Assembly (NCBI GenBank): GCA_013812265.1
Contig: JACCTQ010000229.1
Coordinates: 1-7,500 of the forward strand
Length of the DNA: 7,500 bases
Direction of reading: 5' to 3'
Source of the DNA: Actinomycetota bacterium
GTDB lineage: Bacteria > Actinomycetota > Thermoleophilia > Gaiellales > Gaiellaceae
Shown: positions 1-5,504 of the stretch, in pieces
Position numbering within the stretch: position 1 is the stretch's first letter
Layout of the letters: each line of letters opens with the position of its first letter
Position numbers and translations under genes: made by a program
The notes under the pieces: generated by a model
Database searches by the model: none
What the model was told of the DNA's origin: nothing
What the model saw: only the letters and a program-made list of their open reading frames with translations

Positions 1-1
1 C

Positions 2-613
2 CTAGACCAGATGCCAGTCCACGGGCAGCGGCAGGGCCGCCCACTCCCTCGGCGGGCGCCAATCCTCCCAACCCGTCGGCCACGGTCGTTCAGCGATGAC
101 GCGCTCGCCCTCGGCTCGGATCTGCGCTGCACCCTGCTCGTCGAACACGCCGAGCCGGAGCGCCTGGGCGAAGTCGTCCTCGTCCTTCCACCGCCACGTG
201 GCGTCCGGCTCGACGACGATGTCGAGTGCCCAGTCGGTCGTGTCGAAGCGATCGCCGCGCACGACGAGCGGGGCCTGCAGGTTCACGTACCAGCCGACGA
301 ACCGCCACTCCTCGTCCCAAAAGAGCTCGACAGTGTGCCCGTCGCCCTCGCGCATGAACCGCAGCACGTGCCTGCTCTCCCACACGTAGTCGAAGGCAGG
401 AGCGCCACTGACCCACTGCTCGAGGTAGCCCTTGCCCGCGACGCGCTTCATCAGCTTGCCCTGATTGCCGGGCTGGCAGTAGAGCCCGACCCGGCCGTTC
501 CACTCTCCCACGTAGTGATGCGGCCAGCACCAGCGCACGTTCCCGCGATAGATGCTCCGCAGCAATACCGCATTTCCCGCCTCCACGACCGCGACTCTAA
601 GCGGAGCGGTCAT
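2..613 (-). CDS. DUF402 family protein (FomD/nucleotide phosphatase-like)
   Basis: A 203-residue protein with the DUF402 signature in its second half: WYVNLQAP at residues 109-116, then an acidic stretch with DTTD at 124-127, D131, PDATWRWKDEDD at 136-147, and a Trp/Pro-rich tail. Characterised DUF402 members (Streptomyces FomD, the staphylococcal nucleoside di/triphosphatase) are metal-dependent hydrolases acting on nucleotide phosphate bonds; a similar cytosolic activity here is inference. The open frame extends to 748, but I chose ATG 611-613 because the codons before it run into the divergent gene and do not look like family sequence. Its Shine-Dalgarno support is poor: AAGGA lies only 1 nt before the ATG. 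It is divergent from the ligase-like gene with 54 bp between. The stop lies at the left window edge, so the gene is complete. Confidence 0.85.
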   Translation of the reverse strand: MTAPLRVAVVEAGNAVLLRSIYRGNVRWCWPHHYVGEWNGRVGLYCQPGNQGKLMKRVAGKGYLEQWVSGAPAFDYVWESRHVLRFMREGDGHTVELFWDEEWRFVGWYVNLQAPLVVRGDRFDTTDWALDIVVEPDATWRWKDEDDFAQALRLGVFDEQGAAQIRAEGERVIAERPWPTGWEDWRPPREWAALPLPVDWHLV

Positions 614-655
614 GTCCTTGCGGATGAACGCCGGCCTAGGCGAGTGCGCGCGTTG

Positions 656-667
656 TAACTTGCGGAC
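656..667 (+). promoter_or_regulatory. Leaderless-type -10 element TAACTT with 6-nt spacer
   Basis: TAACTT at 656-661 fits TANNNT and is followed by exactly 6 nt before the ATG at 668, so transcription would begin at or next to the start codon. No Shine-Dalgarno precedes this ATG and no clear -35 is seen. The same geometry occurs before the kinase gene at 2059. Confidence 0.55.
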
Positions 668-1210
668 ATGGAGCACGCCGACAGACCTCTGGAAACCTTC
701 GTCACCCTGGTCCTGGAACACGCCGATGCTGCCCTCGCGGAGGCGCACCGGGAGCTCTATCCGGAGCGGGTACCCGAGCAGATTCCGCTCTCACTCACCC
801 TCTTGTATCCCTGGATTCCTCGCGAGGCCGTGACCGAGGCGGATCTGGAGCAGCTGCGCTCGTTCTTCTCAACCCGCCGTCCGCTCGAGTTCGACCTTGT
901 TCGCGTGGCGGAGTTCCCGGGAGTGGTCGCCTACGCGGTGCCGGAGCCCGACGACGGGCTTCGTGCGACCATGCGCGCGCTCTGGGCGCTCTACCCGGAG
1001 TATCCACCCTATGGACGTCCGGGAAACGACCCGGCCCCGCACGCGACTCTCGGCCGGCTGGAGGGTGACTACGCGATCACGCTGGAGCAGGCGAGGAAGC
1101 GAGTCGAGCCACTGCTTCCCGTGCGCTGCGAAGTCGGTGAGGTGACGCTGATGGAGGAGTACGAGCCCGACCGCTGTCGCATCCGCGAGAACTTCCCCCT
1201 CGGGGGCTGA
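668..1210 (+). CDS. 2'-5' RNA ligase superfamily protein, first HxT motif degenerate
   Basis: A 180-residue protein of the 2H phosphoesterase / 2'-5' RNA ligase-like group. The fold signature is visible as PLSLTLLYPW at residues 40-49, where family members normally have HxT-LLYPF, and as the second motif PHATLGRL at 124-131 with H125 and T127. The segment FPGVVAYAVPEPDDG (83-97) and ALYPEYPPYG (107-116) are typical of the actinobacterial branch. The family normally uses two His-x-Ser/Thr motifs to act on 2',3'-cyclic phosphates or 2'-5' linkages. Here the first His is Ser (S42, codon 791-793), so normal two-His catalysis is doubtful. Start ATG 668 is supported by the leaderless-type promoter. 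It converges on the kinase gene, 48 bp away. Confidence 0.85.
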   Translation: MEHADRPLETFVTLVLEHADAALAEAHRELYPERVPEQIPLSLTLLYPWIPREAVTEADLEQLRSFFSTRRPLEFDLVRVAEFPGVVAYAVPEPDDGLRATMRALWALYPEYPPYGRPGNDPAPHATLGRLEGDYAITLEQARKRVEPLLPVRCEVGEVTLMEEYEPDRCRIRENFPLGG

Positions 1211-1215
1211 CAGGC

Positions 1216-1238
1216 GGGCGCACGACCGTCGACCGCCC
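1216..1238. terminator. Possible hairpin between convergent genes
   Basis: In the 48-bp gap between the two convergent stops, GGGCG (1216-1220) pairs with CGCCC (1234-1238), and CGA/TCG can pair inside it across a 2x2 mismatch. There is no T-tract on either side, so this is a weak candidate for a bidirectional terminator. Confidence 0.25.
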
Positions 1239-1258
1239 ATGCTTCGTGTGCTGGCCTC

Positions 1259-2059
1259 CTACGCAGATCGAGTGAGTGCGTGCCGCAGCTCGACCTCGTT
1301 TGCCGCCAACCAGTCGAGCTCGAGCACGATGTGTCCGAGGAACTCGGCCGCGGCCGCAGCGGTCATGTCGGGCCAGTAGCGCGGGCGCTCCGCCTCGCGC
1401 TGCTTTGCCTCGCGAACCAGGTCGATGGCCTCCGCCGGGTCGACGCCGTACGCGCCAGCGAACAGACGCAGCCGCTTGCCACGGTCGGGCGGGTTGGCGA
1501 ACCCCATCTCCGCGCAGTACTCATCGGCTGCGAGCGGCACGTACCACCAGGCTGCGTGTCCGAATTCGAGAGGAGGCTCGTTCGGCCGGGCGCCGTCCCA
1601 GTCGATGAACGCAACTGGCGCGCCGTGGCGGTAGACCGTGTTGTGGGGGCCTAGATCGCCGTGGCAAACGACTTCCCGAGCAACAAGCGGGTAGGCGTGC
1701 TCACGCCAGACGGGGTCGCGCGGCCTGAAGTCGGCGGCGGCCTCGTGCAGCGTTCGAATCAGACGCGCCACCGCTATCAAAGCGTCATCGCTGAGCGCCA
1801 GCTCCGGGAGTCGCGTCGCATGCCCCCGCTCCCACGAACTCGAACTTGGGACCTCCCCCTCGATGAACGTCAGGATCTCGCGTCCCTCCGCGTCCACCCC
1901 GAGAACGCGCGGCGCACCGTCGAACCCGCGCCGTTCGAGGTGCTGGAGGTACGCGTGCACCGTCGGTGTCCACGCTCCCGCCGACCGGCGGACGGTATCG
2001 CCGGAGCGAACCACACCCTCCGTGACTCTGCCGCCCCCGAGGTCGATCTCGCCATTCAT
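1259..2059 (-). CDS. APH/choline-kinase-fold phosphotransferase
   Basis: A 266-residue protein with the catalytic centre of the aminoglycoside-phosphotransferase (PF01636) superfamily: VCHGDLGPHN at 131-140 gives catalytic D135 and Mg-binding N140, and FIDWDGA at 151-157 gives the DFG-equivalent D153. The N-lobe is short (VRRSAGAWTPTVHAYLQHL, 23-41) and matches a widespread group of small uncharacterised kinases in Actinobacteria. It should transfer phosphate from ATP to a small molecule, but the substrate is unknown. The fold alone does not make it an antibiotic-resistance enzyme. The start is ATG 2057-2059, positioned 6 nt after a TANNNT element and without a Shine-Dalgarno. It appears to be transcribed alone. 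Confidence 0.85.
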   Translation of the reverse strand: MNGEIDLGGGRVTEGVVRSGDTVRRSAGAWTPTVHAYLQHLERRGFDGAPRVLGVDAEGREILTFIEGEVPSSSSWERGHATRLPELALSDDALIAVARLIRTLHEAAADFRPRDPVWREHAYPLVAREVVCHGDLGPHNTVYRHGAPVAFIDWDGARPNEPPLEFGHAAWWYVPLAADEYCAEMGFANPPDRGKRLRLFAGAYGVDPAEAIDLVREAKQREAERPRYWPDMTAAAAAEFLGHIVLELDWLAANEVELRHALTRSA

Positions 2060-2071
2060 TGGCTGAACGTA
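2060..2071 (-). promoter_or_regulatory. Leaderless-type -10 element TACGTT with 6-nt spacer
   Basis: On the minus strand TACGTT (2066-2071) is followed by 6 nt and then the ATG of the kinase gene. A TGC precedes the hexamer, giving an extended -10 pattern (TGnTANNNT). No convincing -35 or Shine-Dalgarno is seen. The remaining 2072-2152 holds no gene that I can support; it contains a 10-bp palindrome, CCGGATCCGG (2086-2095). Confidence 0.6.
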
Positions 2072-2152
2072 GCACCGAGGTGACGCCGGATCCGGGATCG
2101 CTTGGCACTGAACGCGCTCGGTCGCTGCGAACCGCCAAAGGACGGACCGCTC

Positions 2153-2378
2153 CTACCCTATGCGCCGCGCCAGGTGAAGAATCGAGTACCAATGCCGTCT
2201 ACCCGCTGATCGGAGCGGCGACCGATCCTGCCCGAATCTCGCGGTAGAGAAGCTCGCGCTTCACCGCTTCCATCGCGATGTGGCCTGAGAACGTGTCCAG
2301 CAGAGGGCGCGTCGCTGTGCCGGTCGCGCAGCCGATCTCCAGTAAGGAGTCGCCGGGCTCGAGCTTTGCAAGCTGCTC
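2153..2378 (-). pseudogene. Class I SAM-dependent methyltransferase remnant
   Basis: This minus-strand stretch still reads as methyltransferase sequence, but in pieces. Frame A (2378 down to about 2232) gives LEPGDSLLEIGCATGTATRP, a classic motif I (E-I-G-C-x-T-G) that binds SAM. It runs straight into LLDTFSGHIAMEAV and KRELLYREIR, which in related proteins lie far downstream near the C-terminus, so the middle of the gene is missing. Frame A then stops at 2199-2201. Frame B takes over with RRHWYSILHLARRIG and a TAG at 2153-2155, which is the expected family C-terminus. The remnant therefore shows loss of the N-terminus, an internal deletion of most of the Rossmann domain, and a frameshift. 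It begins immediately after the stop codon of the creatinase-like gene, in the same frame. The assignment rests on recognising the motifs. Confidence 0.75.
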
Positions 2379-3458
2379 CTAGAAAATCTTCATCTCGAGG
2401 CCGGCGAGCGGCTCGCCGCCGTCCGCCGTCACCAGCCACGTGTCCTGCATGTAGAGGCACTCGCGTCCGTCCGCCGAGATGGCGTGCGGGTGCATCGAGA
2501 AGACCATGTTCGGCTCGAGCTCGGTCTCGACCCCTTCGCCGATCTTCGGGAACTCGATCATCGTCATCCCGATCGAGTGTCCCGTCACGTGACCGAGGTG
2601 GTACCCCCGGCCGAGGAAGCCCTTCGACACGGCGCGGTGGACGTCGTGCGCCGTTGCACCCGGCCGTAGCCCGGTCCTGGCCGCCTCGAAGTACTCCTCG
2701 TACGCCTCGAGCATCCGCGAGACCTCCGCGCTGGGGGCACCGAGCGCGCGTGAGACCTCGACCCAGTGACCTCCCGGGCCCGCGATCTCGAGCGACGGTA
2801 TGCAGAAATCGCCGAGGACGATGTCGTCGCGCGCGAGGGCGAACTCGGCTCCGACGAGCACCATGTTCATCGTCAGCCGCCCGCAGCCCTGGTCGACGAA
2901 GAGGCGCTCGGCGGGAGCGAGCACTCGGGCGGCGGAGCGCCCGGGCTCGTAGGCGTCGCGAAAGGCGTGGAACCCCTCCGTGTTGATCCGGACGCTCTCG
3001 CGCACCGAGGCCAGCTCCTCGTCGCTCTTGACGGCGCGGGCGTGGTCGAACTCGAGATCCCAGGGCACGAGCTCGACCGCCTCGCGCAGCGCCGCGAAGT
3101 CCCGCACCGTCATCACGTAGTCGAGGCCGTAGACGCCGACGCGCCGGCCGCGCAGCCGGTCGCCGAGCCACGCGCCGGGGTGGTCGGCGAACACCTGATC
3201 GTCGATCCAGCTCGTACTGTGCTCTCCGACGTAGCGCGCCTCGGCCGGGAAGACGATCGTCGGCTCGCCGTCCACGGGCAGGAGCACGTAGGCGTAGCGG
3301 TGGACGATCTGGAAGCCGGAGAGGTAGGTGACCTGCCCCTCGAAGCCGGTGTACTCGGTCCCGCAGACGAGTGCGGCGTCGAGGCCGTCGCGCCCGAGCG
3401 CCTCGCGGACGCGCGAGTATCTGCGCTCGACCTCGGACCGGCTCAGAGCCTCTAACAC
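2379..3458 (-). CDS. Creatinase/aminopeptidase P-like M24 protein lacking metal ligands
   Basis: A 359-residue protein with the two-domain M24B layout: a creatinase N-terminal domain (about 1-140) and a pita-bread catalytic domain (about 145-355). Comparison with the five metal ligands of E. coli PepP (Asp, Asp, His, Glu, Glu) shows E234 in WVEVSR at the second Asp, H294 kept in TGHSIG, H323 in SMHPH where Glu is expected (29 residues after the His, the same spacing as in PepP), and Q338 in MQDT where the last Glu is expected. The first Asp is also absent (PSLE, 221-224). A normal dinuclear metal site is thus unlikely. Creatinase shows that this fold can hydrolyse C-N bonds without metal, so an amidohydrolase-type role is plausible. 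I chose GTG 3456-3458, which has GAGG 7 nt upstream and a family-like N-terminus (ALSRSEVERRYSRVREAL). An in-frame ATG at 3554 would translate the palindromic leader. Confidence 0.85.
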   Translation of the reverse strand: MLEALSRSEVERRYSRVREALGRDGLDAALVCGTEYTGFEGQVTYLSGFQIVHRYAYVLLPVDGEPTIVFPAEARYVGEHSTSWIDDQVFADHPGAWLGDRLRGRRVGVYGLDYVMTVRDFAALREAVELVPWDLEFDHARAVKSDEELASVRESVRINTEGFHAFRDAYEPGRSAARVLAPAERLFVDQGCGRLTMNMVLVGAEFALARDDIVLGDFCIPSLEIAGPGGHWVEVSRALGAPSAEVSRMLEAYEEYFEAARTGLRPGATAHDVHRAVSKGFLGRGYHLGHVTGHSIGMTMIEFPKIGEGVETELEPNMVFSMHPHAISADGRECLYMQDTWLVTADGGEPLAGLEMKIF

Positions 3459-3465
3459 GATGACG

Positions 3466-3479
3466 CCTCGTCGACGAGG
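3466..3479. promoter_or_regulatory. 14-bp perfect palindrome containing the Shine-Dalgarno
   Basis: CCTCGTCGACGAGG is a perfect palindrome. Read on the minus strand, its last four bases, GAGG, form the Shine-Dalgarno 7 nt before the GTG at 3458. In mRNA it could fold as a 5-bp stem with a UCGA loop that hides the ribosome site. Confidence 0.5.
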
Positions 3480-3512
3480 TGCGATGGGTGGCGTGAGGCA
3501 AGGACGCAGGGA

Positions 3513-3537
3513 GCGCCCATATGAGACATATGGGCGC
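3513..3537. promoter_or_regulatory. Perfect 11-3-11 dyad, likely operator
   Basis: GCGCCCATATG (3513-3523), spacer AGA, CATATGGGCGC (3527-3537): a perfect inverted repeat in the 148-bp gap, ending 55 bp upstream of the creatinase-like GTG. Each half contains CATATG. No T-run follows it on the minus strand and the middle is AT-rich, so a protein-binding operator fits better than an intrinsic terminator. The binding regulator is not in the window. Confidence 0.6.
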
Positions 3538-3606
3538 GACTGAGGACGCCGCATCGCGCCGCCCAGCGTGCCTCGGCGGCACCCGGCTTCATCGTGTTAG
3601 GGGCTC

Positions 3607-4524
3607 TTAAGCCCACGAGTGCTCGACCCCCTTGATCAGCACGGTCACGGCGTCGTTCAGCGGCGTCGTGACGCCGTGAGCGCGGCCGAAGCGGGCGACC
3701 CCGCCATTGAGAAAGTCGATCTCGGTCTGTCGTCTCGCCTCGACGTCCTGGAGCATGCTCGCTTTGTGGTCGTAGGCCACGTCAGGCTTCGCTGCATAGT
3801 CGATCAGCGCTTCGGGATCTTCGTCGAGCTGAATCCCCTGCGCTGAGGCCACGGCCTTGCCCTCCTCGACGAGCGCGGTGACGAGCGCCCGCAAGGCCGG
3901 ATCCTCGCAGACACGGCCGTGCGTGAGGCCGGTCAAGGCTCCGATCGGGTTCGTCGCGGCGTTGAAGATCAGCTTCCGCCACTGAGGCCCCCGGGCGTCC
4001 GCCACCGCCTTGGTCGGCATCCCGGCTCGGGTGCACGCTCCGGCCAGGCGCTCGATCTCGGACATCGGGGCCGGCCGTGGCTCGAAGGGGCCGATCGTCG
4101 TGTCGCCCTTGACGTCCCACTGGACGCGGCCCGGAGCGACGACCTTCCCGGCTGGGAAGGTCGTCCCGCGGATGACCCGCTCGACGTGCTCGGCGATTGC
4201 CTCCTCGTTGCCGACGCCGTTCTGAACGGAGCAGACGCTTCCCTCGCGGAAGGCGTGCGCCACCTCGGCGACGGCGCCTCCCGTGTGCATGCTCTTCGTC
4301 GCCACGATCCCGAATTCGCACGGCTGAATCTCCGCAGGGTCTGCAGTCGCGCGCAGGCGCCCGACGACCTCGCCAGCACCGGTGAGCGTCAGGCCGTTGC
4401 TGTTGATCGCGTCCACGTGCTCCCTCCAGACGTCGTAGGCCCAGACCTCGACGTCGTCGAGCTGCGCGAGGTTGGCCGCGAACAGCGCGCCGACCGCGCC
4501 GCATCCGACGACGCAGACCCTCAC
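3607..4524 (-). CDS. Ketopantoate reductase family dehydrogenase, paralogue 1
   Basis: A 305-residue protein of the ApbA/PanE (2-dehydropantoate 2-reductase) family, the usual length. The N-terminal Rossmann domain starts RVCVVGCGAVGALFAANLA (2-20) with GxGxxG. N102 (QNG) and the C-terminal motif WRKLIFNAATNPIGALTG (182-199) give K184 and N188; SMLQD (256-260) with E268 (TEID) completes the catalytic set known for the family. At the end of beta-2 it has Y30-D31 where the neighbouring paralogue has R30-R31. An acidic residue there normally disfavours NADPH, so NAD(H) use is inferred. The start is GTG 4522-4524, 13 bp after the previous stop, with only a weak Shine-Dalgarno. Panthothenate synthesis is possible, but tandem paralogues next to M24 and synthase genes suggest another 2-oxo/2-hydroxy acid pair. 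Confidence 0.9.
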   Translation of the reverse strand: MRVCVVGCGAVGALFAANLAQLDDVEVWAYDVWREHVDAINSNGLTLTGAGEVVGRLRATADPAEIQPCEFGIVATKSMHTGGAVAEVAHAFREGSVCSVQNGVGNEEAIAEHVERVIRGTTFPAGKVVAPGRVQWDVKGDTTIGPFEPRPAPMSEIERLAGACTRAGMPTKAVADARGPQWRKLIFNAATNPIGALTGLTHGRVCEDPALRALVTALVEEGKAVASAQGIQLDEDPEALIDYAAKPDVAYDHKASMLQDVEARRQTEIDFLNGGVARFGRAHGVTTPLNDAVTVLIKGVEHSWA

Positions 4525-4537
4525 CGAGCAATCCGGG

Positions 4538-5458
4538 TCAAGCGGATGTCCACGACGCTTCGCGCGCTTTGACGAGGCGGTACATCGCGGTCTGGAGCGG
4601 AACCTCGACTCCGAGTCGCGCAGCCTCGTGGACGAGCGCGCCCGTGATCTGGTCGATCTCCGTCGGCCTACGGGCCTGGACGTCCTCGAGCATCGACGGG
4701 TAGTGCCGGCTCCCGCGCTTCGTCGCGAGCACGTTCATCTCCCACGGATCCCCGTGGAGCTCGATGCCGGCGGCCTCGGCCACCCGTTTGCCCTCGTCCA
4801 TGAGGTCGCGGACGAGGTGGCCGAGATGCTCGATCTGGTCCTCCTCAGCGAACAGCGGGTCATGCGGCAGGCCGGTGAGCGCGGCGATCGAGTTCACGGT
4901 CGAGTTGAAGATCAGCTTCGACCACTGGGCCGGCCGAAGATCCTCGAACGCCCTCGCCTCGAGGCCCGACTCGACGATGAGCGCCGCGATCTCCTCGACC
5001 AGGGCGTAGGGGGTCTCGCCGAAGGGCCCGAGCCAGGTCTCGGTGTCGAGGATGTACTCGACGTGCGTGTCCGCGTGGCGCGTCCCGCTCATGAATGTGA
5101 CGGCGGAGACCAGCCTCCAGTCGCCACGGCGGCGGACGGCGTCCTCGGCGCCGAGGCCGTTCTGAACGGTCATGACGGCTGCCCTGGGCCAGTGACCGGC
5201 GAGGCGGGAGGCGGCCGCGTCGAGCTCGGTCGTCTTCGTCGCGATGATCGCGAGCTCCGCCTCCGGGAGCTCGCTGACGGCTGTCGCCGCCCGCACCGTC
5301 GCCGTGAAGTCGTGCCGGCCCGAGACGCGGAGGCCGCGCTCGTTCAGCGCAGAGGCGTGCTCCTCGCGGCGGCAGAGGACCGAGACGTCCGTCACCCGCG
5401 CGAGATGCGCCGCGTAGAGGCTGCCGATGACGCCTCCGCCGACTACGCAGACACGCGT
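4538..5458 (-). CDS. Ketopantoate reductase family dehydrogenase, paralogue 2, apparent ACG start
   Basis: A 306-residue protein homologous to the next gene and nearly collinear with it: Rossmann motif RVCVVGGGVIGSLYAAHLA (2-20), N100 (QNG), WSKLIFNSTVNSIAALTG (179-196) with K181 and N185, S255 and E267 (TEID). R30-R31 after beta-2 suggests NADPH. No ATG, GTG or TTG occurs at or near the expected start. The codon aligned with the GTG of paralogue 1 is ACG (minus strand, 5456-5458), and a perfect GGAGGT (5465-5470) sits 6 nt upstream of it. I therefore place the start at ACG. The alternative is a mutated start or a base error; any standard in-frame start would lie far upstream, deep inside the synthase gene. 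It lies 46 bp after the synthase stop and 13 bp before paralogue 1, in one operon. Confidence 0.85.
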   Translation of the reverse strand, partial: TRVCVVGGGVIGSLYAAHLARVTDVSVLCRREEHASALNERGLRVSGRHDFTATVRAATAVSELPEAELAIIATKTTELDAAASRLAGHWPRAAVMTVQNGLGAEDAVRRRGDWRLVSAVTFMSGTRHADTHVEYILDTETWLGPFGETPYALVEEIAALIVESGLEARAFEDLRPAQWSKLIFNSTVNSIAALTGLPHDPLFAEEDQIEHLGHLVRDLMDEGKRVAEAAGIELHGDPWEMNVLATKRGSRHYPSMLEDVQARRPTEIDQITGALVHEAARLGVEVPLQTAMYRLVKAREASWTSA

Positions 5459-5464
5459 GGTAGC

Positions 5465-5470
5465 ACCTCC
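5465..5470 (-). promoter_or_regulatory. Strong Shine-Dalgarno GGAGGT before an ACG start
   Basis: GGAGGT on the minus strand, spacer GCTACC (6 nt), then ACG at 5456-5458. It is the strongest Shine-Dalgarno in the window and decides the start of the second reductase paralogue. Confidence 0.7.
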
Positions 5471-5503
5471 GCTCCGTGGCGCGCGATCGCCCGAGGACGG
5501 AGC
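5471..5503 (-). promoter_or_regulatory. Intercistronic stem-loop
   Basis: GCTCCGT (5471-5477) and ACGGAGC (5497-5503) form a 7-bp stem. Inside it GGCG (5478-5481) pairs with CGCC (5488-5491), leaving a 5-nt bulge on one side. The hairpin begins one base after the synthase stop codon and ends exactly at the GGAGGT of the next gene. It could act as an mRNA processing or stability element, or modulate initiation at the ACG. There is no T-tract, so it is not a standard terminator. Confidence 0.45.
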
Positions 5504-5504
5504 A

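Larger units (their letters stand above)
3445..3607. repeat. 163-bp imperfect palindrome (MITE-like or regulatory)
   Basis: The region from the stop codon of the upstream reductase to the first codons of the creatinase-like gene is a long imperfect inverted repeat centred near 3525-3526. The ends match at 18 of 19 positions: the minus strand of 3445-3463 and the plus strand of 3589-3607 both read TCATCGTGTTAGRGGCTCT. The arms between also align. From GACGAGG (3473-3479) against GCCGAGG on the other arm, I count about 20 matches in 27 positions without gaps. The centre is a perfect 11+3+11 dyad. It could be a small non-autonomous element, an inverted duplication of a promoter plus gene start, or a large regulatory hairpin. 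It contains no open frame that I would call a gene. Confidence 0.65.

Noticed and set aside
614..748. N-terminal extension of the DUF402 gene to 748
   Set aside because: It would overlap the start of the divergent ligase-like gene and its promoter, and the added residues do not resemble the family.
1259..2059. Antibiotic-resistance kinase call
   Set aside because: Only the general APH fold is supported; no mobile context or drug-specific subfamily features are visible.
2208..2227. GATCGG/CCGATC hairpin as a terminator
   Set aside because: It is a 6-bp stem with an 8-nt loop and no T-tract, and it lies within the methyltransferase remnant.
2379..3458. Ectoine hydrolase (DoeA/EutD) or DMSP lyase DddP identity
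   Set aside because: Both belong to M24, but no ectoine-degradation partner genes are present and the residues at the metal positions do not match DddP; family level only.
3459..3554. In-frame N-terminal extension of the creatinase-like gene to ATG 3554
   Set aside because: It would translate the palindrome and the Shine-Dalgarno; GTG 3458 with GAGG-N7 and a family-like N-terminus is better.
2158..3582. Minus-strand 474-codon frame overlapping the creatinase-like gene
   Set aside because: It is an Arg-rich out-of-frame reading of that gene and has no family motifs.
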